A stretch of 64,000 nucleotides of DNA from NCBI GenBank assembly GCA_032622095.1, contig CP136065.1:60071094-60135093 (forward strand). The letters are read 5' to 3'. Source of the stretch: Siphonodentalium dalli. Lineage: Eukaryota > Mollusca > Scaphopoda > Gadilida > Siphonodentaliidae. A program made the translations under genes and the position numbers. Positions 1-11,808 of this stretch are shown piece after piece; within the stretch, counting starts at the first letter, position 1, and the number at the start of each line of letters is the position of its first letter. Under the pieces are notes generated by a model that was not told the DNA's origin, ran no database searches, and saw only the letters and a program-made list of their open reading frames with translations.

Positions 1-1096
1 ATAAGACTGTCTCAGTAAGTCAGTCACACAGCCAGGCCATTGTAAAGGACAATGAGATTATCAACACTCTGATTGTTAATTAGAGTCATTAACATAATTA
101 GCCTTTGTGGCCACCAGCTTACTGGTGACACAATGCATCCACTAGACACTGCTAATTGGGGGATTACTGAAGCAGATATTTGTCACCACTTTGTCATTCA
201 TTTACAAATTAGCAGGGACATCAAAGAATGCATACACCAATACCGCCATATGACTAAATTAATATGTCAATGTTATTAAACAATACTAGTACATAGAAAT
301 GGAAACTTACCTTCAGATGTTGGAACAGGAGATTGTAGTTGGGCAAAGTTTGCACTTTGCTATCATAGGACCCAATGTGTCTTTCGACAGTTCAAAATGC
401 TGCCGGTTTTTTGTAGACATGTTGATAACATTAGCAATGGTTGGTATGAATTTCTCCCAATTACCATTTCTTATATACCATATCAGATGGAGGTAATAAA
501 AACATGATCACAAGAGTGATCTGTTAGTAATCTATTGTCAATTATTTGAAGTTGGTTTCTCATTGTATTTATCAAAACAAGCATCAAAGGTTAACCAATG
601 CTTAAGCAAACAAACAGCAGGTGTCAACAGAATTCACAATTGAGACACAGTGGATAGAAACTCGTGTGTTGTGACAACATAGTGATAGCCAGTCACCAGT
701 CTTATACTTTGAAGTTTGGATGACATAATTGGATGAATCATCAAAGAGAACTTTGAGAAGAACAAGTACCTGTGATTTTGAAGTAATTGAAATTAGACCC
801 TAATTACAATTACATCATAACCAATTACAATTGCAATTACATGTAATTGAGAATAAGCTCAATTACCAATTACATGCAATTACTTGAAAAAATGTAATTA
901 ATTACAGTCAATTACAATTACCCCATCCCTGCCCTGCATGATTCGGTTTATCAATTTCTTTTCTCAATGGATAACTCTAGCTTTTGGTGTCCTTATGCAG
1001 AATATTTCTACCCGACAAGTGGCAGGATTGAGCACTACCAGATTTTCCACAAAACCTATAAGATGGCCAACAAAATGTCCACTTTTCCATGTCATT
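1..1096. other. Left-end non-coding stretch
   Basis: No ORF here resembles a known protein, and no codon-like or splice-consistent structure was seen. The sequence is A+T rich. The only structured part is the AATTAC-rich tract listed separately. Confidence 0.6.
786..925. repeat. AATTAC-rich low-complexity tract
   Basis: About 140 bases consist mostly of interleaved AATTAC, AATTGCAATTAC and TGTAATT words on both strands, so the tract is partly self-complementary. Such tracts occur in animal DNA as degenerate simple repeats or at termini of some DNA transposons. No target duplication was found, so it is left as simple sequence. Confidence 0.6.
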
Positions 1097-1510
1097 GTCA
1101 CAAGGCATCGATCACATTAATAGCCAGCTTTTCTATGGCGATCACATTTGGAGCCAGCTTTTCATATTCATTCTAGCCTCAATGAACAAGATTAGGTTAA
1201 TCTCATTTTTCGGAGTTGATGGGTAAAAAACAACTTAATTTTAATTTGATATTAGTTCATCTGATAACCTGAGGTTTCCAATCAATGTCGTTAGAATGCT
1301 CGGATTATATTCCAGTATAAGTTGATAAACGAAGTCATTTCTGGAGCATGACGTCGACATTTTAGTCACAAAGGCGATGACGTCATATTTCGCGCCATAT
1401 AAAGCATGGAATTAGAAAAGCTGGTCACGAATATGATCGCCGGTGAAAAGCTGGCTACATTTGTGATCGATTTAAAAAGCTGGCTACGAATGTGACCGGA
1501 GCCTTGTGAC
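1097..1510. mobile_element. Foldback/MITE-like element with TAGCCAGCTTTT repeats
   Basis: The left end begins GTCACAAGGC and the right end is its reverse complement GCCTTGTGAC. Inside, both ends carry repeated copies of a ~33-bp module containing GATCACATT and TAGCCAGCTTTT (two modules on the left, about three in reverse orientation at 1410-1500). Inverted ends with internal tandem modules and no ORF indicate a non-autonomous foldback-type DNA element. No clear target-site duplication was seen, so the superfamily is unassigned. Confidence 0.6.
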
Positions 1511-1585
1511 ATCAGTAGGGAGCTATAACTGACAAACTATAACTGGGAAGCAGGTGGTAAATTATTATTTAAAAGGCTGCTATGT

Positions 1586-2114
1586 ATGGGATGCCAAATT
1601 GACATTTAATAAATAATTGAGCTTAAGCGCAATAAGGAATCCCTTTGATTAAGCGCAATAAGGGAAGATCTAATTGCGCTTAAGCGCAAATCCTTATTAA
1701 GCACAATAAGGAATATCTTATTGCGCTTAAGCGCAATTACATCTTCCCTTATTGTGCTTAAGCGCAATTACATCCTTATTGCATTAATATCACCCTCATG
1801 AGATCACCTCTCTGCAAATAGTAGAATTATCCTATATTTGCTCCACCCATTGTACCATGGACTACACCATTTGAATTATAGGGAGTTTATGTAATGTGGC
1901 TAATTGCGCTTAAGCGCAAATTAGCTCTTATTGCACTTAAGCGCAATAAGAATATTCCTTATTGCGCTTAAGCGCAATAAGAATACATCTTATTGTGCTT
2001 AAGCGCAATAAGAGATTTCTTATAAGGAATTTCCTTTCTGCGCTTAAGCACAATTAGATCTTCCTTATTGCACTTAAGCTCAATTATTTATTAAATGTCA
2101 ATTTGGCTTCCCAT
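1586..2114. mobile_element. Foldback element packed with GCGCTTAAGCGC palindromes
   Basis: The outer arms (about 1586-1640 and 2060-2114) are inverted copies starting ATGGGAtGCCAAATTGACA. Between them lie a dozen or so copies of the palindrome ATTGCGCTTAAGCGCAAT or close variants, joined by short CCTTATT spacers, in two clusters (1621-1770 and 1902-2080) around a ~130-bp unique centre. There is no ORF. The arrangement suggests a foldback transposon whose arms grew by tandem gain of an 18-bp palindrome. The superfamily is unknown. Confidence 0.65.
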
Positions 2115-3059
2115 AGCTATGCGACTAGACCAAGTCTTCTCGGTCACAACGGCTAGGGATATAGGTTGGGATAATGCTGTCCCACCCCGTTGCTCTTCTA
2201 TGATGGACTTTCATTCAAAAGATGTAATACATGTACACATGGAGCCCAGGCATTCATGTAAACCACCGAATGTGATTAATCATCTTAACATGTCTGTGAT
2301 TCACCTCTCTTTAAAATGATAGATCACTTACCTTTACATTTAGAAAAAGGTATACTGATGATACTGTCGTTTAATGTATTGTTTACATGTATTTTCTAAT
2401 AGCGTGATAAATCAAAATTCTTTGGAACACAACATGGCTTGATATTTAACAGACATCTGATATATGCATGGGGAAAGGCTGCCCTTTATGTTCATAAACG
2501 CAAAGCTTCCATTTGACCTAATCCGAAGACATACATGAACAAGCAAGACAACTCCAGCCCATGATTCTGGGCGTAAAGTTCGTCATAGAAGAGTAACGCG
2601 ATGGGACTCCGTCCAAAACAGCATCAACCCAAATTATACCCCAAGCTGTTGTGGACCGAGAAGACTTCTAGTAATCAACTTTGATGCCAACAATTTGTGG
2701 TACATGACGGCTAGAATGGGCATTTTTTTTAGCAATGTTTATCCTTTTTCGGGTCTCGTGTTGTTAATCAGGTGTTAAAAACATTGCAGCTATAATTTAA
2801 TGTTTATACGCCCTTTTGAAAAAAGGTTGCATTGTGTTATCAGTCTGGACGGACGCGGCTGATTACAATATTCCTCCGAAAATAATGGGGGACAATAATG
2901 TGGAATGTGGTGGCATTGAGCAAGTATGTTAAATGGTTGGGAGTTTGTATTCATTCTCTTAGCAAAAATTTTGAAACTGTTTGGATGAAATACTGACTGA
3001 GCTTCTATATGAAAATTTTCAAGACGATTGTAGATATTTTTTTATGAATGTCACTAACA
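2115..3059. other. Non-coding, nothing recognised
   Basis: I see no supported gene, RNA or well-formed repeat. The short ORF at the start of this stretch has no recognisable domain. Confidence 0.55.
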
Positions 3060-3500
3060 TGGCTCGGATCTCAATGAAATTTGATCTGGTGTTCACTGCT
3101 AGGACATTCAATGGAGTGTTCTTCAATAGTTTGGTCGGGTTTTCCGTTCTCGAGTTATTCATCTGGAAATTTTTTTTTTGTCAAATCTCAATGAAATTTG
3201 GTATGGATGTTCACTACTATGAGGAATTAAATGGAGTGAGTGTTCAATCGTTTGATATCGGGTTTTCCATTCCTAGAGTTATTCACAATTGTTCATCTGA
3301 AAATGCTTATTTTTGGGTGCGTCTGCCCGAGCATCTCAGTCATAGGTATGACCACACTGGGCGGTATGCACCGGGCGACAGTCCATCTCTTGTTGACTAT
3401 TTTCCACTCTCAATACTATTGTACTTCAGACAGTGGCTGCACGGTGGGTAATCATGTGGTTTCGAGGTTGGTGATTACCACACATTCAAAATGGCGTACA
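3060..3500 (+). repeat. Dispersed repeat (family C), source type of the 39-bp minisatellite
   Basis: The segment carries the phrase ATCTCAATGAAATTTGGTAT, also found near 20,100-20,250, 27,400-27,850 and 58,530. Its 3290-3366 part (AAAATGCTTATTTTTGGGT, then CATCTCAGTCATAGGTATG) matches the unique flank and one unit of the minisatellite at 18,780-20,024 read on the minus strand. An open frame of 156 codons runs through it, but the same text recurs with stops elsewhere, so I treat it as non-coding repeat. Confidence 0.6.
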
Positions 3501-3513
3501 AAAAAATAATATA

Positions 3514-3903
3514 TTAACCCTTTACCAAACAGAAGGGCCCTGTGCCAATGCATTCTCTTATTTATGCGAATCGACCATAGGTCGCCTCGCATATATAAGA
3601 GAATGCATTGGTTTAACACATTAAAAATTATAAAATTGTTAAAGAATGTAAGAAAAAATGGTAGAAAGTGTTAAAAAAAGATTTTTTTTAGGCAAATGCA
3701 TTCTCTTATATATGCGAGGCGACCTATGGTCGACTCGCATATATAAGAGAATGCATTGGCACAGGGCATAACTGTAACTATCACAATGTGGTCAAGGAGC
3801 CGATTCCAATGATATCCATATTTGTATGGTTCTATTGAGACAGACCGAAGATATTTTAGGCTGTTGAAGCTTTATTTGGCCGGTTTGTTGGGTAAAGGGT
3901 TAA
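3514..3903. mobile_element. TTAA-flanked MITE (piggyBac-like) with two internal hairpins
   Basis: The element starts TTAACCCTTTACC and ends GGTAAAGGGTTAA, so both ends carry a TTAA that can serve as target duplication, as in piggyBac-type elements. Internally two palindromic blocks (3541-3611 and 3693-3766) each pair AATGCATTCTCTTAT with ATAAGAGAATGCATT around a GCGACCTATGGTCG-like centre. There is no coding capacity. Related copies lie at 20,611-20,859 and 33,186-33,399, with a fragment near 25,056. Confidence 0.7.
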
Positions 3904-5072
3904 TAGGAACTGGAAAAAAAAACAACAGAATTTTGACTGAAGATGATACAATAGTTTATTTTTGAAACAGGTTGATTGATACCTTATATCTGTTCCAAAA
4001 TACTCAGTAGTTTTCTATAACATTCTAACCAAAAGTTGCCAGTTGGAGGTTCGTGGAATACACTAGTCCATACATCGAGGAGAATCCTTTGACAAACAAG
4101 TTTGGTCATAATGTTAGAGCAAACAACAGAGTTTGGACACAAATGATGCATCAACTTGTTTGAAAAATAATATAGCAAATGCCCGTAACTTCCAAAATAC
4201 TACGTAATATGTCATATCCTAGTTTATTACCTTTTTCTTCTGGTTGTGGTGCCATTTTGAATGCGTGATACTCACAACTCGAAACCATGTGATTCCCCAC
4301 AGTGGGCTATCGAGGCCGTAAATCTTTCTCAGTAATTGATATAGCAGATATTCAAGTCAATGTACTAGCAGTCTTCTACATGGCTACATATATAAAACAA
4401 ACCAATTTTGAATGACATTTCAACAGTAAAAAAATGATAACACAATATTAACAAATAATGCATGTCTTGATATTCACTCAGAAGTATTTCAATGTTGGCA
4501 AAAAGATGGGAAGCAGATACTTATGTTTGATACTTAAAGGTATATTATGGAATTGTTCGGGTGCGTGAAAGTTAGTATCCAGGTGCTATGCCAACTGGAG
4601 GAATGTAGCATTCTACTAACATCACCGAAAATATCAAGCAAAGCGACCGTACCACTCCATAGAAAACATCATCTGAACTATGCTAAATTGTAAATATTTA
4701 CTACTTGAATCGGGACGCTTCTATCGGTGATAAACTAACGAAACCGATTTCGCCATCGGCAGTTACTGCATTTAATTAATTAATATATAAGAATGACGTT
4801 GTGTGTTGTAAATTTGGATATAATATTTGTAAAAATAACTACTTTGAGCAAGATTATTTTCCTTTTATATTTTATCACCCTACCGCAGTGTTTCACATCC
4901 CTATTTTATGATTTCGCCACTGATCATGCCACTACCATTCCACTGTTTTGAGGTGTATTAATACTGGAATAGGTTTAATAATTGACAGAAACAACCATGC
5001 TGATATAATTTTTTCTCTCCATATTATTCACTAATTTTGGGGGTGGTGGGTCCCAAAGAGTTGGCCTGGAAA
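3904..5072. other. Non-coding, nothing recognised
   Basis: The minus-strand 64-codon ORF at 3984-4178 has no recognisable domain. A segment around 4245-4310 is a reverse-oriented relative of 3440-3500 (both contain ATGTGGTTTCGAG or its variant and ATTCAAAATGGC), so part of this stretch is an old inverted duplicate. No gene can be supported. Confidence 0.5.
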
Positions 5073-6620
5073 ATGAAAGTGTCAATGACACTGTAGCTCA
5101 GCTTGGAAAGGGAATAATTTAATGTATTACACTCAATGGAGCTATTAGGAATGCAGAAAGTTGAAATGTCCAAGTAATACTAGATTATCAACATGAAGAG
5201 ATATATATATAAAAGTAAAATTCAAGATGGTTGCTGGCGGCTATGTTTTCCAATAAAATTAAAAAACATTTGATAGCATCCATATAGTAAGATCAATATC
5301 AAGATTAATATTAAGTCTGGAGATGATCGGATGAGGGAAGTGGACTGTAGGGTGTGACAAAGGATTTAGTCATGCAAAGAGTAAAATCCAAGATGGCTGA
5401 CAGTGGACACGTTTTAAGGCCAAATGACCCTAAAATTACTCGTTTCCTATCTACGTCCCAATGTCAACAGCCATGACAAATTTCATGATGATCTGACTAA
5501 AGGTACTAATACGACATGTAGCCCGTGCCAAAGGATTTTCTCATGCAAAGAGTAAAATCCAAGATGGCTGCTGGCGGCCAGGATTTTTGGCCGAACGACC
5601 TAAAAATGACTCGTTCACATCTACATGTTATTGTTAACATCCATGACAAATTTCATGATGATCTGTCCAAATGTACGACCTGTTGCCTGTGTGAAAGGAT
5701 TTAGTCATGCAAAGAGTAAACTCCAAGATGGCTGCCAGCGGCCATGTTTTCTGGCCGAATGACCCCAAAATTACTCGTTCTTTTCTACATGTCAATATTA
5801 ACATCCGTGACAAATTTCATAATTATCAGACGAACAGTACGACCTGTAGGCCGTGCTGATGGATTGAATTTTGAAATCCAAGATGGCCACTGGCAGCCAT
5901 GTTTTTTGTCCGAATTACCCCAAAATGACTCGTTCCCATCTACATTCCAATTTCAACAGCCATGACAAATTTCATGATGATCAGACTAAAGGTACGACCT
6001 GTAGCCCTGCTAAAGAATTTAGTCAAATGTTCCCATCTACATGTCATTGTTAACATCCATGACAAATTTTATGATGATCCGACCAAAGGTACGACCTGTA
6101 GCCCTGCTAAAGGATTTAGTCATGTAAAGAGTAAAATCCAAGATGGTTGCCGGCGGCCATGTTGGTTTCGGCCGAATGACCCCAAAATGACTCGTTCCCA
6201 TGCTGGCGGCATGTAGCCCGTGCCAAAGGATTTAGTCATGCAAAGAGTAAAATCCAAGATGGCTGCTGGCGGCCATGTTTTTGGCCGAATGACCCCAAAA
6301 TGACTCGTTCCCATCTACATGTCAATATTAACATCCATGACAAATTTCATGATGATCAGACGAACAGTACGACCTGTAGCCCGTGCTAATGAATTGAATT
6401 TTGAAATCCAAAATGGCCACTTGCAGCCATGTTTTTTTCTCCGAATGACCCCAAAATGAATTTTTCCGGTCTAAATGTTGATGTCAACAGCTATGACAAA
6501 TTTCATAATGATCTGACCAAAGGTACGACCTGTAGCCTGTATTGTTGACGAAACACACACACACGGACGACAAAGCCATGGCAATAGCTCAAACTGTACA
6601 AAGTAAAGTTGAGCTAAAAA
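5073..6620 (+). mobile_element. Family A Helitron/Helentron-like element, complete copy
   Basis: The 5' end carries the palindrome GTGTCAATGACAC followed by TGTAGCTCA. The 3' end is an ACACACACACGGACGAC tract, GCCATGGCAATAGCTC, and a hairpin built from AACTnTAC and GTAAAGTT, then GAGCTAAAAA. Between them lie about eight diverged ~160-bp monomers, each with CCAAGATGGC and GGCCGAATGACCCCAAAA. There are no terminal inverted repeats or target duplication. Subterminal complementarity (AGCTCAACTT against AAGTTGAGCT) plus a tandem core matches non-autonomous Helentron/HINE elements. The class is inferred and no Rep/helicase ORF is present. Confidence 0.65.
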
Positions 6621-6639
6621 GACAAATTTGCCCAGAGTA

Positions 6640-6860
6640 TCCCCCACCAAGCAGGGGTGGGGGCCTGGGGGTCGGAAAAAAGTGCCTCATGGGTACCCAC
6701 CACCCCCCTATTTGAAGGAAATGTTTTTTTTTCCAATTTCATGCGGGGTAACCACCCCCTTTTTACCTCCAAATCCAGCCAAATCACCCCTTATTTGAAG
6801 GAAAACAAATTCCAATTTCATGCAGGGTACCCACCCACGTTTTACCTAAAAATCTGTAGT
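6640..6860. repeat. C-rich degenerate direct repeat
   Basis: Two ~80-bp copies share TTTGAAGGAAA, CCAATTTCATGC and GGGTA(C/A)CCACC (about 6705-6770 and 6795-6850). They lie next to a GGGGTGGGGG-rich block. The rest of the gap up to 7,197 shows nothing recognisable. Confidence 0.5.
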
Positions 6861-7197
6861 CTCACACCATTTAGGCTTGGTATTTGTTTCAGTTATAAAG
6901 TCTGAGAACAGATAAGAATCGTATAAACCTGCAGCACCCATTGTTATCCTGTTTGTTTTTGTTTATCAATTGATTCATTACTTGTAAACAAGTTATATGA
7001 ACATTTTACCATATTTCCAATGCTTGTCTGTAATCACTTTAAATACAACTGTATCGAAAATATAAAATTTAGGCAAAACATTTATGCTAAATAGTAATGG
7101 ACCCACACGATCTTATACCATCTGACAACATGGCGTTTAACAGATTGATCAGCATGCATATGGCTTTGATGTGAAATTGTGTCCAAAAAACAAAAAC

Positions 7198-8385
7198 AAA
7201 TGAAAGTGTCAATGACACTGTAGCTCAACTTGGAAAGGGAATAATGTCTTGTGTTACAGTCAATGGAGTGATTAGGAATGTGTTAAGTTGAAAGGCCTAG
7301 TTATGCAAAGAGTAAAATCCAAGATGGCCACTGGCAGCCATTTTTTTTTGCTGAATGACCCCAAAAAGACTCGTTCCCATTTACATGTCATTGTTAACAT
7401 CCATCACAAATTTCATGATGATCCGACAAAAGATACGACCTGTAGCCTGTGTCAAATGATTTAGTCATGCAAAGAGTAAAATCCAAGATGGCTGCTGGCG
7501 GACATGTTTTTTGGCGGAACGACCCCAAAATTACTCGTTCCCATCTACATGTCTATATTAATCTCCATGACAAATTTCATGATGATCAGACGAACAGTAC
7601 AACATGTAGCCCGTGCTAATGAATTGAATTTTGAAATCCAAGATGGCCACTGGCGGCCATGTTTTTTGGCCGAATGACCCCAAAATGACTTGTTCCCATC
7701 TACATGTCAATATTAACTTCCACGACAAATGTCATGATGATCAGACGAACATTCCGGCCTGTAGTCTGCTAATTTATTGAATTATGAAATCCAAGATGGC
7801 CACTGGCGGCCATGTTTTTTGCCGAATGACCCCAAAATGACTCGTTCCCATCTATATGTCAATGTCAACAGCCATGACAAATTTCATAATGATCCGAACA
7901 AAGGTACGACCTGTAGTCTGTGCCAAAAAGATTTAGTCATGCAAAGAGTAAAATCCAAGAAGGCTGCTGGCGGCCATATTTTTTGGCCAAATGACCCCAA
8001 AATGACTCGTTCACATCTAGATGTCAATGTCAACAGCCATGACAAATTTCATAATGATCCGACCAAAGGTACGACCTTAGCCCGTGCCAAACAATTTAGT
8101 CATGCAAAGAACAAAATCCAAGATGCCTGCTGGCGGCCATGTTTTTTTGCCGAATGACCCCAAAATGACGTTCCCATCTACATGTCATTGTTAACACCCA
8201 TGCCAAAGGATTTAGTCATGCAAAGAGTAAAATCCAAGATGGTTGCCGGCGGCCATGTTGTTTTTGGCCGAATGACCCCAAAATGACTCGTTCCCGTAGC
8301 CCGTGCCAAAGGATTTATTCATGCAAAGAGTAAAATCCAAGATGGCTGCTGGCGGCCATTGTTTTTTGGCCGAATGACCCCAATG
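7198..8385 (+). mobile_element. Family A element, 3'-truncated copy
   Basis: The copy starts with the family 5' palindrome (GTGTCAATGACAC) and the TAGCTCAACTTGG box, and contains about eight ~160-bp monomers of both subtypes (A: AGGATTTAGTCATGCAAAGAG; B: GAATTGAATTTTGAAATCC). It stops within a monomer near 8,385 with no terminal hairpin. The short ORFs inside are by-products of the repeated text. Confidence 0.65.
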
Positions 8386-9090
8386 ATGTTGACTGCACTT
8401 GGTTCTAGTTCCAATTAAGTCGGAATATAGATAAACCGCTATCTTAGACCGAGTCGCCAGGCCACTTAAAATATTTGTTCGTGGGATAACCCATGTGGTG
8501 GACGTTCTATTTAAATAATTACCAATCCTCTCTTGATATTCATAGCAGTGGTGGATCAGGATTTCCACCAACTTGGGGCTATATGTGATCCCGAAAGCTA
8601 CCAGGCGGTGTGGCTAACTCTGAGCTATTCAACTAAAACATATACCTTTTTTCCCAGTTTATTCCGACCGATGCATTCAATTAAGTCCCTTAGCGATTTG
8701 AAGCTTTCGCGACCCCACGCCAAACAAGAATCATGGTCGAAATTGTTCAATATCAAGCCTGTATATTCCAGACGTGTCCGTAAGAGAAGACATGCTTTGG
8801 ATTGGCCTTAAATGTCCTGATAGCAGACAGTTTTACTTCGCTTATCACTATTCACTTGTCTGGCCTGTTAACAATGAACCTCTTGAGCGCAGGTGACTAA
8901 TGTTGTCAATTATTGGTGTGGACATGTAAAATACATGTATTTTACATACAGACATTACATGCATGTGTGTATCCACCCTAGGCCTAATGAGTAAACATTA
9001 ATGATATAAATGAATAGCTTTATTCATTTGTATTTACTTTAATCATGGGTGTCATAACTGTCCATTTTCATCTTGAACCAGTGGCGTTGG
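8386..9090. other. Single-copy-looking stretch, no identified gene
   Basis: A 92-codon plus-strand ORF (8533-8811) lies here with a fairly normal amino-acid mix. It has no recognisable domain and no clear splice partners, so it is not called as a gene. The rest shows nothing. Confidence 0.4.
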
Positions 9091-9872
9091 TACTTGACAA
9101 TGTGATCTGATGCAAAAGACGAAATTGTGAGTGTTGGGTTGTAACCGGGATTTCTGAGAAGCATTATGCCTATATCCACACTAACTACCCCCCCCCCCCC
9201 GATAAGCCCTGACCTAAGTGTCATACATACCATAGCAATGATGCTGAACACTTTGAGGCAATTATATTGCAGAAATGTTGTAAGAGGAAATGAAAGTGTC
9301 AATGACACTGTAGCTCAACTTAGGTAGGGGAATAATTTAATGGTTTACAGTAAATGGAGAAATAGGAAAGATGCTGATTGAAATGTCTTACCTGTGCCAA
9401 AGGATTTAGTCATGCAAAGAGTAAAATCCATCATGGATGCTGGTGGCCATGATTTTTGGCTGAATGACCCCAAAAGAACTCGTTCCCATCTACATGTCAT
9501 TATTAACATCCATGACAAATTTTATGAAGATCCGACCAAAGCTACAACCTGTAGCCTGCGCCAAAGGATTTAGTCATGCAATGAGTAAAATCCAAGATGG
9601 TTGCTGGCGGCCATGTTTTTTGGCCGAACGACCCCAAAATGAATTTTTTTTGTCGGAATGACCCCAAAATGACTCGTTCCCATCTACATGCCATTGTTAA
9701 CATCCAATGACAAATTTCATGAAGATCCTGCCAAAGGTACGACCTGCCAAAGGATTTAGTCATGCAAAGAGTAAAATCCAAGATGGCTGCTGGTGGCCAT
9801 GTTTTTTGGCCAAACGACCCCAACATCACTAGTTCTCATCTACATGTCAATATTAACATCCATGACAAATTT
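9091..9872 (+). repeat. Left arm of a ~0.78-kb inverted duplication flanking FoxH
   Basis: This segment is nearly identical to the reverse complement of 17,175-17,953. Shared private features include a C/G homopolymer tract followed by GATAAGCCCTGACC, the family A 5' end variant AACTTAGGTAGGGG, and the same irregular monomers (for example a doubled GGTC module with TTTTTTTGTCGGAATGACC). The match covers both unique DNA (9091-9290) and transposon DNA, so it is a segmental duplication rather than two independent insertions. Confidence 0.8.
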
Positions 9873-11808
9873 TATGATGATCAGACTAAAGGTACGAACT
9901 GTAGCCCGTGCTAAAGGATTTAGTCATGCAAAGAGTAAAATCCAAGATGGCTGCTGGTGGCCATGTGTTTTGGCCGAACGACCCTAAAATCACTCGTTCT
10001 CATCTACATGTCAATATTAACATCCATGACAAATTTCATGATGATCCTATATAGGTACGACCTGAAGCCCGTGCTAAAGGATTTAGTCATACAAAGAGTA
10101 AAATCCAAGATGGCTGCTGGCGGCCATGTTTTTTGGCCGAATGACCCCAAAATGACTCGTTCCCATCTACATGTCATTGTTAACATCCATGACAAATTTT
10201 ATGATGATCCGACCAAAGGTACGACCTGTAGCCCTGCTAAAGGATTTAGTCATGTAAAGAGTAAAATCCAAGATGGTTGCCGGCGGCCATGTTTTTTGGC
10301 CGAACGACCCCAACATCACTATAGGTACGACCTGAAGCCCGTGCTAAAGGATTTAGTCATACAAAGAGTAAAATCCAAGATGGCTGCTGGCGGCCATGTT
10401 TTTTGGCCGAATGACCCCAAAATGACTCGTTCCCATCTACATGTCAATATTAACATCCATGACAAATCTCATGATGATCAGACGAACAGTACGACCTGTG
10501 GCCCATGCTAATGAATTAAATTTTGAAATCCAAGATGGCTGCTGGCGGCCATGTTTTTCGACCGAATGACCCCAAAATGACTCGTTCCCATCTACATGCC
10601 ATTGTTAACATCCATGACAAATTTTATGATGATAAGACTAACGGTACGAACTGTAGCCCATGCTAAACGATTTAGTCATACAAAGAGTAAAATCCAAGAT
10701 GGCTGCTGGCGGCCATGTTTTTTGGCCAAATGACCCCAAAATGACTCGTACCCATCTACATGTCATTATTAACATTCTTGACAAATTTTATGATGATCAG
10801 ACTAAAGGTACGACCTGTAGCCCGTGCTAAATAATTTAGTCATACAAAGAGTAAAATCCAAGATGGCTGCTGGCGGCCATGTTTTTTGGCCGAATGACCC
10901 CAAAATGACTCGTTCCCATCTACATGTCAATATTAACATTCATGACAAATTTCATGATGATAAGACGAACAGTACGACCTGTGGCCCGCGCTGATGAATT
11001 AAATTTTGAAATCAAAGATGGCTGCTGGCGGCCATGTTTTTTGTCGGAATGACCCCAAAATGACTTGTTCCCATCTACATGCCATTGTTAACATCCATGA
11101 CAAATTTTATGATTATTAGACCAAAGGTACGAACTGTAGCCCGTGCTAAAGGATTTAGTCATACAAAGAGTAAAATCCAAGATGGCTGCTGGCGGCCATG
11201 TTTTTTGGCCGAATGACCCCAAAATGACTCGTTCCCATCTACATGTCATTATTAACATTCTTGACAAATTTTATGATGATCAGACTAAAGGTACGACCTG
11301 AAGCCCGTGCTAAAGGATTTAGTCATACAAAGAGTAAAATCCAAGATGGCTGCTGGCGGCCATGTTTTCCGGCCGAATGACCCCAACATGACTCGTTCCC
11401 ATCTACATGTCATTGTTAACATTCATGACAAATTTCATTACAATAAGACGAACAGTACGGCCTGTAGCCCGTGCTAATGGATTGAATTTTGAAATCCAAG
11501 ATGGCCGATGGCAGCCATGTTTTTTTTCCGAATGACCCCAAAATGACTCGTTCCCATCTACATGTCAATGTCAACATCCATGACAAATTTCATAATAATC
11601 GGACCAAAGGTACGAACTGTAGCCCGTGCTAAAGGAAATTGTTGACGCATCACACACGCACACACACACACACGCACACACGGACGACGGATACCAAGCC
11701 ATGGCAATAGCCCGTGCTAAAGGAAATTGTTGACGCATGACACACGCACACACGGACGACGGATACCAAGCCATGGCAATAGCTCAACAAAGTAAAGTTG
11801 AGCTAAAA
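9291..11808 (+). mobile_element. Family A element, long complete copy
   Basis: It opens with the 5' palindrome at 9291-9310 and ends with ACACACACGGACGACGG, CCATGGCAATAGCTC and the AAAGTAAAGTTGAGCTAAAAA hairpin end. About fourteen ~160-bp monomers lie between. The pre-terminal part (AAAGGAAATTGTTGACGCAT ... CCATGGCAATAGC) is present twice (11,630-11,712 and 11,716-11,790), and a ~130-bp block is exactly duplicated (10,050-10,175 and 10,320-10,445). No transposase is encoded. The 184-codon ORF at 9957-10511 is repeat text. Confidence 0.7.

Noticed and set aside
2981-3451. 156-codon plus-strand ORF
   Set aside because: It lies in dispersed repeat C, whose other copies are interrupted. No domain was recognised.
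9957-10511. 184-codon ORF in a repeat array, and similar ORFs at 7,777, 22,342 and 23,052
   Set aside because: They are translations of family A monomers; reading frames shift from monomer to monomer and there is no start or domain context.
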